Shown: positions 16,104 to 23,927 of the stretch, in pieces
How positions within the stretch are numbered: position 1 is the stretch's first letter
How the letters are laid out: each line of letters begins with the position of its first letter
NCBI GenBank assembly: GCA_944322145.1
Contig: CALUNW010000008.1
Coordinates: forward strand, 59,763-123,762
Length of the DNA stretch: 64,000 nucleotides
Reading direction: 5' to 3'
Source of the DNA: an uncultured Atopobiaceae bacterium
GTDB lineage: Bacteria; Actinomycetota; Coriobacteriia; Coriobacteriales; Atopobiaceae
Program-made: the position numbers and the translations under genes
The notes under the pieces: generated by a model
Told to the model about the DNA's origin: nothing
Databases searched by the model: none
The model's input: only the letters and a program-made list of their open reading frames with translations

Positions 16104-16955
16104 CTATGCCCGCCCGGTTTCGAATGCCACCGCTTGGATGATGGCAAGGATGTCGACGTAGTAACCACTTTTCGCTGGACCATCGTCCTCTTTATCTGTG
16201 GGAGGTTCGGACCCCTCCCCGCACTCTATTATGTCGTCTTGCAGTTCGGATGCCGAGGTTCTTGGCTGTTGAAAATAATCGAGTGGGCTTTTCATCTGCT
16301 CCGGGAGAATCTCCCCCTTGCATATCCCGACTATGCCGACTTTCCCGATGAGCAGGTCATCGATTGTGTATTTGCTCTCGAACAGCTCCTCCCCATCGAG
16401 GGGGATCTTTGCAAATAGGTCCTTGGCGCTTCCCGACGACCCCTTGAGCTTGAAGGCGGCGCCGTTTTTCACGAAAGACTGCATCATGCGGCCGATGTCA
16501 AGGTTGCCGGCGTCGGGCAAGGTTATGCCGTTGAAGGTTCCGCTTGTGATCGCCATGATGCCTCGGATCTCCTCTTCGTTGATGAGCTCCAATGAGACGC
16601 CGCCGATGTATACGAGGTCCCCTTCGGCGAGATTCGTTCCGTTTTCAGGCACCTTGCAGTGGCTCATTATGTCGGAGAGCATCCGGCTGTTCGTGTTGAC
16701 GTACTCAAGGGTGTCGACGACCTTCTCCTGCCGTTCGTGCTTAACATCGCCTTCCAGCCTTGCTCTGAGTCTGGCCAAAAGGGGCGGATTGAACTCCGTT
16801 TCGGCGCTCAGCGATGCTTCTATGTTGGACCCGGTCTGTTTTTCCTCTGATCCGCTGGTCCTGATACTGTTGTCTAGGAGCATTCTCGTCTCGAACACCT
16901 TCTGATGGTTCATGTAGTAGACGCTGAAGAGTGTCGGTGTCGAATTATTCGCCAT
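16104..16955 (-). CDS. Unknown cassette protein (DUF6414-like pattern)
   Basis: 283 residues when started at the ATG giving MANNSTPTLFSVYYMNHQK; the longer frame upstream is only antisense to the AbiEii gene. The start YYMNHQKVFETRMLLDNSI followed by a GSEEKQTGSNIEASL stretch and a helical region (PLLARLRARLEGDVKHERQE) resembles DUF6414-type proteins, where a short Tyr/Asp-rich strand precedes a Gly/Ser region. I am not sure of that match. The middle part is strand-rich (LVYIGGVSLELINEEEIRGI) and the C-terminus acidic. It is first in the pair with the ClpB-like ATPase; a weak GGATAGGG is the ribosome site. It may be the sensor or effector served by the ATPase. Confidence 0.62.
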   Translation of the reverse strand: MANNSTPTLFSVYYMNHQKVFETRMLLDNSIRTSGSEEKQTGSNIEASLSAETEFNPPLLARLRARLEGDVKHERQEKVVDTLEYVNTNSRMLSDIMSHCKVPENGTNLAEGDLVYIGGVSLELINEEEIRGIMAITSGTFNGITLPDAGNLDIGRMMQSFVKNGAAFKLKGSSGSAKDLFAKIPLDGEELFESKYTIDDLLIGKVGIVGICKGEILPEQMKSPLDYFQQPRTSASELQDDIIECGEGSEPPTDKEDDGPAKSGYYVDILAIIQAVAFETGRA

Positions 16956-17034
16956 AACCCTATCCGTTCTCTTGGCGGCCCAGTCTCTTGCGATGCTGGA
17001 GATCGCGTTTCGACCGGTATCGCCTTGCGAGCTG

Positions 17035-18009
17035 TCAGTACAAGATCCCCCCGTCGAGCCTCCCTCCAGGGAGACTCTCAAGGAGCTTGATCGCGAGGGC
17101 GCGGTCGCGGGGGTCCGAGCGGGCGAGCCGCTCCTCCTGCTCGTCGAGCTCGGCGAGGAACGCAAACCCCGCGCGCACGCGCTCGGAGAGGTCCTCGGGC
17201 CTGGGGGTCGGGACGGCGAGCGCGCCGATGTCCTCCATGTCGAACTCGTTGGCACCGCGCGGGCGCAGCCACCTCTCCGGGTCGAAGAGGGACTTCGCGT
17301 GCGCCGGGCCCCAGGCCGTGCCGCCGGCGTGCATGCCGTTCGAGTCCGTCCAGACCTTGAGCACGGCCAGGCGCCTGATGAGGGCCTTGTCCAGCCCGCC
17401 CCAGAGCTCGCCCTGGGAGCTTATCCACGCGAGGTCGTACATGTCGCGGGCGGTGGTCGTGCGGTTGAGCCGGGCGACCTTCTCGGAGACGTTCTCCTCG
17501 AGCCGCACGGTCTTGATCTCGGGCAGCGGACCGCCGTAGCGGTCGTGCACGGGCATGTGGACCCAGCCGCGCCTCACGGGCTCGAGCCACGGGGCGGGGG
17601 AGAAGTCGAGCTTCGTCGCCAGCGTCGGCTCGGCAACGAACCTGCTGGAGAATGTCACCGACCACTTGCCCCTGCGCTCCCTCACGCCGTACTCGAACGG
17701 GCCGACCCTCAGGCCGTCGACCGCCGCCGCGAAGGAGAGCGCCGCCTCGTCGCGATCCTGGCCGACCTCCGCCACCGCGAAGTCGAGGTCCAGCGAGAAG
17801 CGGCCCTCGTTGCCGGCGTAGAGCTTGCGGATGGCGGTGCCGCCCTTGATGGCGACGCCGTCCAGCAGCCCCTCGTCGTGGAGACGCCGCAGCAGCAGGT
17901 CCTGAGCGATGTCGACGACCGCCGCCTCGCGCCCCTGGGCGCCGGCGTTCCTGGGGGTGTGGCGCGCGACGTGGCCGGGCTGTATGTTTATCTCGTACTC
18001 CCTGGTCAT
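17035..18009 (-). CDS. AbiEii-type nucleotidyltransferase toxin 1
   Basis: 324 residues. The nucleotidyltransferase core is IKGGTAIRKLY (GGTA at 56-59) and FSLDLDF (72-77, the two metal-binding aspartates), followed later by VRLEENVSEKVARLNRTTTA and RDMYDLAWI, all as in COG2253/AbiEii toxins. This family makes up the toxin of type IV AbiE systems, which block phage growth and stabilise mobile DNA. It overlaps the antitoxin gene by 4 bp. The C-terminal part (about 250-324) carries DLSERVRAGFAFLAELDEQE and is family-typical in length. No key residue is missing. Confidence 0.9.
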   Translation of the reverse strand: MTREYEINIQPGHVARHTPRNAGAQGREAAVVDIAQDLLLRRLHDEGLLDGVAIKGGTAIRKLYAGNEGRFSLDLDFAVAEVGQDRDEAALSFAAAVDGLRVGPFEYGVRERRGKWSVTFSSRFVAEPTLATKLDFSPAPWLEPVRRGWVHMPVHDRYGGPLPEIKTVRLEENVSEKVARLNRTTTARDMYDLAWISSQGELWGGLDKALIRRLAVLKVWTDSNGMHAGGTAWGPAHAKSLFDPERWLRPRGANEFDMEDIGALAVPTPRPEDLSERVRAGFAFLAELDEQEERLARSDPRDRALAIKLLESLPGGRLDGGILY

Positions 18010-18794
18010 AGCACCCTCTCCATCTCTCGGGGGTCGAAGGGCAGGGTCGCGTCGGAGACCTGCCACCTCTCGTCGTTCCTCACGGCCGGTCCGGTGCCGA
18101 AGCGCACCCTCGAGCGCGGCGGCCACGCCCCCATGACAACGGCGGCGACGTCCGGCCGCATGCCCTGGAGGAGGTAGCCGGTCCGGACGGCGACCGACCG
18201 GGGCCTGCCGGCGAGCTCCTCGAGCACCGATCCTGGGTTCAGCTCGTACGCGACGTCGGGAAGCCACTCCGCGGCCCCCGCCCACGACCTCACGGCGCTC
18301 GGGCGCTGGGCCATGTGGACGACGATGCTCTCGGGCGCGAGCGCGGGGACCCCCTTCGCCGCCCTGGTCGGGACGTTCGGGCGGTACGTGGTGGCGCGCA
18401 CCCCGTCGGGGACGGACGCCGGCATGCGCTCGAACGCGGCGTCGAGGACCGCGGGCACCCTGTCGGCGAGCCCGAGGGCCCAGGCGGCCGTCTGCGCGGC
18501 GAGCGCGAACCTCTCTTTCGGGTGGGCGGCGGCGTGCGCCTTGAGGGGGAGCAGGGGGTCCGCGCTCGTGTAGGCGCCCGCGAGCTCCGCGGGCGCGAAC
18601 TCCCACGCGCCGCGCTGCGGGGTCGCCAGCAGCCAGCCCCTCTCGCGCAGGCGGGCCGCGACGACCTTGGCGGGCGTCTTCACGCCCTCCCTCTTGCACA
18701 GCTCCGCGAGCTGAGAGGTGGTCACTATCTGCGGCCTCTCGAGCTCGAGCTCCTCGAGGACGCTCGAGAGCCCTCTTGGTATCGTCCTCGCCAT
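18006..18794 (-). CDS. AbiEi-type antitoxin 1
   Basis: 262 residues with an N-terminal winged helix (QIVTTSQLAELCKREGVKTP, then VVAARLRERGWLLATPQRGA) and a C-terminal antitoxin domain. This is the layout of AbiEi proteins, which neutralise AbiEii and repress their own promoter through paired inverted repeats. The ATG follows GGAGGTCAT. A perfect 9-7-9 inverted repeat lies 10 bp upstream of the start, as expected for autoregulation. It is coupled to the toxin by a 4-bp overlap. Confidence 0.87.
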   Translation of the reverse strand: MARTIPRGLSSVLEELELERPQIVTTSQLAELCKREGVKTPAKVVAARLRERGWLLATPQRGAWEFAPAELAGAYTSADPLLPLKAHAAAHPKERFALAAQTAAWALGLADRVPAVLDAAFERMPASVPDGVRATTYRPNVPTRAAKGVPALAPESIVVHMAQRPSAVRSWAGAAEWLPDVAYELNPGSVLEELAGRPRSVAVRTGYLLQGMRPDVAAVVMGAWPPRSRVRFGTGPAVRNDERWQVSDATLPFDPREMERVL

Positions 18795-18803
18795 ATGACC
18801 TCC

Positions 18804-18853
18804 GTTGGTAACAAATACAGTTACCAACATACCATAAACAGCATGATTGTAAA
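18804..18853 (-). promoter_or_regulatory. abiE promoter with 9-7-9 operator
   Basis: On the minus strand, TTTACA (18848-18853) and TATGTT (18826-18831, with an upstream TG as in extended -10 sites) are separated by 16 bp. The perfect inverted repeat GTTGGTAAC-N7-GTTACCAAC (18804-18828) covers the -10 and start region. AbiEi antitoxins are known to bind inverted repeats at their own promoters. Confidence 0.75.
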
Positions 18854-18931
18854 GGAGTGAGGTTGATTCTCGAGGGGTCTGCTCATTGCCAGGTCCTAGC
18901 TGTGTCAGGTATAGCAGTAAGAGATGGCTCG

Positions 18932-19969
18932 TCAGCGGCTCATCTCGATGCTCCGCTCGGGTGCGCGGCTCTTGGCGGATGCTGCCCGCGCGACCATGGC
19001 GCGCTCCGCCAGGCCCCTGGAGCTGCGCTCCGGCGTCCGCTCGAGCTCCTTGTTCCTGCTTCGTTCCTCGGGCTCGCGCAGCTTCGACGTCTCCCTCTCG
19101 ATGACGTCGATGATGCCGTGCGAGGCGGAGCGTATCTCGTCGAGCGACGCCCTGAGCTCCGAGACGTCCCTCCCGCTGCTCCACGAGGCGACGTAGCCGA
19201 AGCTGTAGTCGCTCGTGTCGAGCCCCAGCCAGCTGGAGACGACGTAGGCGACGCTCTCCGCCTGAACCTCCCGAGTCCCGCGGTCGGGGAGGGACGGGCC
19301 CTTCTCGCCCGGCTCGGCGTCGTGCATGACGCTGTGGGCGAGCTCGTGGACGGCCGTCTTGAGCGTCTGGGCCTGCGACATGCCCTGCTGTATGGCGATG
19401 CGCTTCGGCTCGGCGCGCGAGAAGTACCCCTTCGCGCCGCCATCGATGTCCTCGTAGACGATGGGGTACCTGCTCGCCTTCCCGATGGCGTCCATGACGG
19501 CCTCGAACCCCTCCACGTCGCCCTTCAGCTCGTCGACGCTCAGGGTGGGGAGGTCCTTGCCCTCGGTCTGGCTCACGTCGAAGACCGTCGCCATGCGGAA
19601 GCCGGCTATCCTCCTCACGGGGACCGGCTCGTCGCCCGGCTCGGCGTCCTCCCCGGGGACGTCCTCGGAGGGCCTGGCCCTCACCACGATGGGGCAGAGG
19701 ATCCTGATCCCGTGCTCGCCCTTGCGCACTTGCCTGTCGAACTTGTCCTGCCACGCGCGGTACCCGGCGACGAGCGTCGCGTCGGGCCTCTGCATGGCTA
19801 TGAGCAGGCAGTTGTTGAGGCTGTAGTCGTGGAACCGGGACATGACGGACAGGTACTCGGCGTACCTCCCCGACGTGAAGACGTCCCTCACGCCCTCCTC
19901 CAGCCGCTCCATCGTCTGCTGGAGCTCCTCGCTCCTCTTCTGTGCGGAGTTCTCGTTTCTCTTCGCCAT
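18932..19969 (-). CDS. ardC: ArdC-like antirestriction protein
   Basis: 345 residues from the ATG behind GGAAGG. The N-terminal half holds YLSVMSRFHDYSLNNCLLIA, PDATLVAGYRAWQDKFDRQV and GEHGIRILCPIVV, the ssDNA-binding ArdC_N pattern. A zincin-type domain follows with HELAHSVMH (HExxH, about 214-222) and DRGTREVQAESVAYVV giving the third ligand region. ArdC proteins protect incoming single-stranded element DNA from host restriction. The tail (about 285-345) is Arg/Glu-rich and probably disordered. The gene lies between the two AbiE pairs, a typical anti-defense cargo slot. Confidence 0.9.
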   Translation of the reverse strand: MAKRNENSAQKRSEELQQTMERLEEGVRDVFTSGRYAEYLSVMSRFHDYSLNNCLLIAMQRPDATLVAGYRAWQDKFDRQVRKGEHGIRILCPIVVRARPSEDVPGEDAEPGDEPVPVRRIAGFRMATVFDVSQTEGKDLPTLSVDELKGDVEGFEAVMDAIGKASRYPIVYEDIDGGAKGYFSRAEPKRIAIQQGMSQAQTLKTAVHELAHSVMHDAEPGEKGPSLPDRGTREVQAESVAYVVSSWLGLDTSDYSFGYVASWSSGRDVSELRASLDEIRSASHGIIDVIERETSKLREPEERSRNKELERTPERSSRGLAERAMVARAASAKSRAPERSIEMSR

Positions 19970-20073
19970 GCCGCGGGCCCTTCCAAGATCGACGCTCTCG
20001 GTTCCGGGGTCGCGGCTGTGAGCTCGTTTTCGATCCTGCGGCTTCCGCGCGGCGCTTCTTTCCTGCACAGAAA

Positions 20074-20103
20074 GGGAGAGGGCGGCCGAAGCCGCCCTCT
20101 CCC
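20074..20103 (-). terminator. Rho-independent-type terminator
   Basis: A perfect 13-bp stem (GGGAGAGGGCGGC, loop CGAA, then its complement) followed on the minus strand by TTTC. It lies 22 bp after the small acidic gene and before ardC, so it may limit read-through into ardC. Confidence 0.7.
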
Positions 20104-20125
20104 GTCACGGGTTGTCTTGACGCGG

Positions 20126-20242
20126 CTATTTGCCGTCCGCGTCGTCCTCGTCGTCGCGCTCCTCGATGCGGTCCTCCTCGGGGATGATCCCCGCGTCGCT
20201 CGTGCAGACGCGGCCGTACTCGTCTCTCTCTGGCTCTGGCAT
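20126..20242 (-). CDS. Small acidic protein (38 aa)
   Basis: A 38-residue ORF with a clear ribosome site (GGAGGTCACG before ATG). It starts MPEPERDEYGRVCTSDAG and ends in a very acidic run (about 15 Asp/Glu overall). It has no hydrophobic segment. Its own terminator follows 22 bp downstream. Small acidic proteins next to ardC and TA genes may be DNA mimics, but nothing here proves it. Unrecognised. Confidence 0.5.
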   Translation of the reverse strand: MPEPERDEYGRVCTSDAGIIPEEDRIEERDDEDDADGK

Positions 20243-20366
20243 CGTGACCTCCTCTGACGTGGCGGCTCAGCCGCCGGATTGTGGCCGCTTCAGTGACGGC
20301 CTCACCTATGGGGCCGCCGTGGCAGGAGCCGTTTCGACTCCGTTCGGGGAATCGGGGACTTCGGCG

Positions 20367-21296
20367 CTACGCCCCCATCTTCCTCAGGTTCTGCAGCTTC
20401 CAGAGCGCCGCCGGGCTCATCTCCGCTGCCGCCGCCATCCTCTCGTCGGGGAAAATCAGCGCGGGCCGGTACTCGCCCGCGGCGAAGAGGTCGAGGTACT
20501 CGCGCTCGTCGTCGGTCCGCGGCAGGACCCGTGTTTCGATAAACCTCTCTGCAGTCGCCATGAGCCCGCCGAGCGTGGGGCGCTCGTCCTTTTCCCTCAG
20601 CATGGGGAGGAGCTGGCTCTCGAGCTCCGCCTCCCTGTCGGCGAAGCGCTCGGTCCGCCCGGCGAGGGGCTGGGGGAACCTCGCCGAGAGTGAGGCGTAG
20701 TAGAGCATCGCCCGGTGCGCGAGGAGCTCTCTCTCCTCGTCGGCGCCGGCGAGGACGCGCTCGAGGTTGCAGACGTCGTAGAGGTCGCGCACCTTCACCC
20801 GGTCGAACAGGGCCTTGACCTTGCCCCCAGCGAGCTCCGCGTCGCAGAAGGTGACGACCCGCGCGTTCGGCCTGACGGCGCAGGGCCTCGCGGCGGGCGG
20901 GACGAGCGGGGAGCGGTTGAGGAACACGCAGTCGACCTTCACGTGGTCGGGGCCCCAGTCCCCGCGGTAGCGCAGCATGAACGTCCTGCCCGCGTGCTCG
21001 GATCGCGTGGGCGGCACGTCGTAGCCGAGGTAGCGCGCCACCTCCTCTATGCCCCGCTCGATGCGCGGCCGCTCGGCCAGCATCTCATCCCGGCTGACCG
21101 CGCCGACGTAGGAGACGTCGATGTCGACCGACAGCCTCGGCACGTCGAGCATGAACAGGTTTATCGCCGTCCCGCCGTGCATCGCGAGCCTCCCCGCGAG
21201 GTCGGGGTGGCGCCCCATCTCCTCCATCAGGTCCAGCAGGCGCTCGACCTTGTCGACCGTCCTCGGGGCGAAGCCCTCCATGCTCACCGCGCCCAT
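20367..21296 (-). CDS. AbiEii-type nucleotidyltransferase toxin 2
   Basis: 309 residues. The core is MHGGTAINLF (GGTA at 41-44) and LSVDIDVSYV (metal-binding Asp58 and Asp60), then VKVDCVFLNRSPLV, FCDAELAGGKVKALFDRVKV and RDLYDVCNL, all typical of the AbiEii/nucleotidyltransferase toxin family. It is a different subgroup from the toxin at 17035: sequence outside the motifs is unrelated by eye. It overlaps the antitoxin 3' end by 13 bp. A short GGCGGCT/AGCCGCC hairpin lies beyond its stop at about 20260-20275. Confidence 0.88.
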   Translation of the reverse strand: MGAVSMEGFAPRTVDKVERLLDLMEEMGRHPDLAGRLAMHGGTAINLFMLDVPRLSVDIDVSYVGAVSRDEMLAERPRIERGIEEVARYLGYDVPPTRSEHAGRTFMLRYRGDWGPDHVKVDCVFLNRSPLVPPAARPCAVRPNARVVTFCDAELAGGKVKALFDRVKVRDLYDVCNLERVLAGADEERELLAHRAMLYYASLSARFPQPLAGRTERFADREAELESQLLPMLREKDERPTLGGLMATAERFIETRVLPRTDDEREYLDLFAAGEYRPALIFPDERMAAAAEMSPAALWKLQNLRKMGA

Positions 21297-22042
21297 GACG
21301 CGACCTCCTCTTCCGTCTCCGGAAGCCTCATGTTCCACGCGCCCGACCACCCCCTGGTCGCGGCGGCCCTCTTGTCGAGCTTTGAGACCGTTCCGGCGCA
21401 CGCCCGGCGCAGGCGGTCGATCGCCTCTGCCGGGACGCGCCACGCCTCTCTCTTTGCCTCCAGCAGCCATCCGACGCGCGCCGCCATGGACGCGCTGTCG
21501 GTGATCGCGAGCGAGGCTACCCGCTCGGCGTCGAGGTAGGGCATCGCGGAGAGCGAGCGCACGGCCTCCTCCAAGCCACCCGCCCACTCGGGGTGCTTCA
21601 GGCAGTCGAAGAGCGTCTGCTCCCTCGTTGTGACGAGGACGGAGCCGAAGGCCCTCCCGTGCACCCTCTGGGCCGGGATGCCATCCGCCTGCGGATGGGG
21701 GACGTAGCGCACGTCTCGGAACGAGAACGGCGACCGTGCCGCCGTCGTGCGGAACCGGCACTCGAAGCCGATGTTGTGGGCGATCCCGTGCGCCTCGAGC
21801 GCGCTGTGGTAGGAGAGGACGGCGTCGGGGTCGAGCGCGGCGACGACCTCGTAGGGGTCGACGCCGGCGCCCTCGAACCTGCCGCCGTTGGAGACGTAGA
21901 GGCCCCTGCGGACGCGCTCGACCGACCCGGAGGCGACCGCCTCCTTGAGCTGCTGCTTGGCCGCGCCGCGCGAGTCCGCCGCCGCGAGCAGGGCCTCGGT
22001 GGTGAACGCGTGGTGGCTCCCTATGTACTCCGTGAACTTCAT
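21284..22042 (-). CDS. AbiEi-type antitoxin 2
   Basis: 252 residues from the ATG giving MKFTEYIGSHHAFTTEALL. A winged helix follows (LLAAADSRGAAKQQLKEAVA, SVERVRRGLYVS), then the AbiEi C-terminal domain with DPDAVLSYHSALEAHGIAHN and REQTLFDCLKHPEWAGGLEE. This second type resembles the AbiEi_4-domain antitoxins that pair with DUF1814 toxins. The ribosome site is weak; in-frame starts 18 bp or more upstream exist, but the nearest ones overlap the operator. A perfect 9-7-9 repeat lies just upstream. The toxin follows with a 13-bp overlap. Confidence 0.84.
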   Translation of the reverse strand: MKFTEYIGSHHAFTTEALLAAADSRGAAKQQLKEAVASGSVERVRRGLYVSNGGRFEGAGVDPYEVVAALDPDAVLSYHSALEAHGIAHNIGFECRFRTTAARSPFSFRDVRYVPHPQADGIPAQRVHGRAFGSVLVTTREQTLFDCLKHPEWAGGLEEAVRSLSAMPYLDAERVASLAITDSASMAARVGWLLEAKREAWRVPAEAIDRLRRACAGTVSKLDKRAAATRGWSGAWNMRLPETEEEVASWAR

Positions 22043-22060
22043 ACTTACGGATTTAACCAT

Positions 22061-22085
22061 AAAAGGTAGTAAATAGCTACCTTTT
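22061..22085 (-). promoter_or_regulatory. Operator-like 9-7-9 inverted repeat of AbiE pair 2
   Basis: AAAAGGTAG-N7-CTACCTTTT, perfect arms, located 19 bp upstream of the antitoxin ATG. Arm length and spacer equal those of the operator of AbiE pair 1, although the sequence differs. I expect binding by the antitoxin dimer. Confidence 0.65.
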
Positions 22086-22293
22086 CCATAAGTATCTGTA
22101 AGCATTGAGACGCTTGTTTCTTCTCTCGTCGGTCTCATCGAGCGCCGCTCCACGCGGAAGGCGGTCAGCTCGTCTTCTCTTCGCAGGCGAAAAGACGGTC
22201 CCGAATCGCGTCGTCCGCGTCGACGTTCAGTCAGTTCTCCTACCTTGACGTCCTGGTCGATGGTGGTCGTTACCCTGTCCATCTCGTTTTGCC

Positions 22294-22716
22294 TCATGCC
22301 CGCGGTCCTTTCTCGATTGCCAAGTCTTTAATTGACGGGGGCTTCAGCTCCCATGCCGTCTGGTCGACGAATGCGGCGATGATGAGGGTCGGCTTGAGCG
22401 CGAGCTCGTCGCACAGCGCGTCGATTTTGGTTTTGAAGTTTGAGTCGACACGCACGCCCCATTCGATCTTCTCGCCGCTTCTGTGCGGGGCGGACGCGTC
22501 GATTCCGAGCGCCTCAGCCTGTGCGGCGGTGAGCCCTTGTGCTCTGAGCTCCTTTGCGCGGCTGGGGACGAACGAGAGGCCGCGTCTTGCTATCGACGCC
22601 TGGAACATCCCCTCGACTGCCCCCTTGATGGTTAGTCCGTACGCGCTCCAGACCTTCGTAGCTATCTCCTTTGCCCTCTTGTCCGTTGTCACGGTGACGG
22701 TTGTCTGCTTCGCCAT
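22294..22716 (-). CDS. Double ribbon-helix-helix protein 1 (RelB/DinJ-like)
   Basis: 140 residues. The N-terminal part (TVTVTTDKRAKEIATKVWSA, YGLTIKGAVEGMFQASIARR, GLSF) has the strand-helix-helix pattern of RelB/DinJ antitoxins. After a linker with a conserved ALGID-like motif, a second strand-helix-helix follows (WGVRVDSNFKTKIDALCDEL, LKPTLIIAAFVDQTAWEL). Thus one chain carries two RHH units. It is third in a tandem of three related genes. No RelE-type toxin is next to it. GAGGGACAAGGG lies before the ATG. Confidence 0.65.
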   Translation of the reverse strand: MAKQTTVTVTTDKRAKEIATKVWSAYGLTIKGAVEGMFQASIARRGLSFVPSRAKELRAQGLTAAQAEALGIDASAPHRSGEKIEWGVRVDSNFKTKIDALCDELALKPTLIIAAFVDQTAWELKPPSIKDLAIEKGPRA

Positions 22717-22754
22717 CCCTTGTCCCTCTTCCTTGTTTCTAGGTGCTTTTGTTC

Positions 22755-23147
22755 TCAGCTGTTCAGGGGTATGCGCATCTCGTAGGAAATCTGGGCGGTG
22801 TAGGCGCGCACTAGGGCGTGGGGCGAGATGCAGAGCGATCCGCACCACTTCTTGATCTGTCTCTTCTCCTCGGGCGTTACCTGCAGCGTCATGCCACAAG
22901 TGATGCCGGTGCTTCCGTCGGTCCCGTCCTTCTGGATGCCGAGCCTGCGTGCGGAGGCCTCGCCCATCCCGACGCCCGCCAGGGAGGGTTCCCGCGAGAT
23001 GCCGAAGGGGAGGCGGCCCTCCCTCATGCCGATCCTCATCATTGACTTCAGGGCGCCGGACATGGTCATCCCTTTCGCCGCAAGAATCGCGTTCGCCCTC
23101 TCCCGCACGCCTTTGTCGATGGTGAAGTCAAAGGCCGAGTCTCTCAT
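22755..23147 (-). CDS. Double ribbon-helix-helix protein 2 (RelB/DinJ-like)
   Basis: 130 residues from the ATG; a GTG nine bases earlier is possible, but GAGGTGG is better spaced for the ATG. First RHH: AFDFTIDKGVRERANAILAA, KGMTMSGALKSMMRIGMREG, LPF. The linker contains ARRLGIQKDGTDGSTG. Second RHH: MTLQVTPEEKRQIKKWCGSL, ISPHALVRAYTAQISYEMRI. It is closest to the next gene upstream (shared LGI-KDGTDG). It starts 10 bp after that gene's stop. Confidence 0.65.
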   Translation of the reverse strand: MRDSAFDFTIDKGVRERANAILAAKGMTMSGALKSMMRIGMREGRLPFGISREPSLAGVGMGEASARRLGIQKDGTDGSTGITCGMTLQVTPEEKRQIKKWCGSLCISPHALVRAYTAQISYEMRIPLNS

Positions 23148-23157
23148 TTGCACCACC

Positions 23158-23565
23158 TCAGAACCCGACCGGCTCGCGCAGCTCGAAGGCGATCTGGGCC
23201 ATGTAGGCGAGGGCCACGGCGTTCGGGGTGATCGCCATGGCCTTGCACCACCTGCGCATGTCCCGTTTCTCCTCGGGGCTCATCCGGATCATCGCCCGGT
23301 CGGGCACTTCGTTGCGCCCGTCGGTCCCGTCCTTCGCGATCCCTAGGTCATGGGCCTCCTCGTCCGACATCCCGCATCCGGCGACGTCGGGCTCGCGGGT
23401 TATCTCGAAGGGGAGTCTCATCTCGTCAATCCCGACCCTCGCCATGGCTGTGACGGCACCGGACATCGTCATCCCGTTTGCGGCGAGGACCTTCACTGCG
23501 CGCTCCTTTATCCCGTTGTCGATTCTTATGTTTATTGCCGCGCGGCTGCTTCTTGGGTCCAACAT
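23158..23565 (-). CDS. Double ribbon-helix-helix protein 3 (RelB/DinJ-like)
   Basis: 135 residues, starting MLDPRSSRAAINIRIDNGIK behind AAAGGAG. First RHH: INIRIDNGIKERAVKVLAAN, GMTMSGAVTAMARVGIDEMR, LPF. Linker: AHDLGIAKDGTDGRNE. Second RHH: MIRMSPEEKRDMRRWCKAMA, TPNAVALAYMAQIAFELREP. It is first of the three-gene tandem and the last element gene before the right junction. It could be a set of DNA-binding regulators for the element end or an antitoxin array without toxin. Confidence 0.65.
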   Translation of the reverse strand: MLDPRSSRAAINIRIDNGIKERAVKVLAANGMTMSGAVTAMARVGIDEMRLPFEITREPDVAGCGMSDEEAHDLGIAKDGTDGRNEVPDRAMIRMSPEEKRDMRRWCKAMAITPNAVALAYMAQIAFELREPVGF

Positions 23566-23927
23566 GGCTGCTCCTTTGCTTGGCGTTTCCCCACGCACAA
23601 GGGGTCGGGAAAACGCAACAGATTCGAGGTTTTCCAAACATTTCCGAGAGGGGTTAAGGCGGGAGGGCGGACTGGAGTCTCTTTCGAATTGCTTTCGTGG
23701 CGCGCGGCATGGGATGGGGCAGGGGACGTGGCTGAGGATGCTGCGTGAACCTCTCTCGGGTGCGTGCTGCTGGGAAGCGCCTCATTTCGCTCGCGCCCTT
23801 CCGAGGCGCGCCGAGGCGCCTCAATCAGGGCTCCCTGGGTCGTTCGTGTCCTCTTACGTCTTCTCGGAGAGGGTGTCTTGTGGGCATGCGCTGTACTGCA
23901 GCCTCTGTAACACCTTCCGAGCCCGAA
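23566..23927. other. Gene-free right-end region of the element
   Basis: About 360 bp with no convincing gene on either strand. It contains a short inverted repeat (GAGGCGC-N5-GGCGCCTC, about 23803-23822) and ends where homology to a sugar transferase suddenly begins. Probably the terminal segment with the attachment site; the exact crossover cannot be read without the other end. Confidence 0.5.

Noticed and set aside
16956..17255. N-terminal extension of the protein at 16104.
   Set aside because: The extension is Ser/Arg/Pro-rich and antisense to the AbiEii toxin; the natural start is MANNS at 16955.
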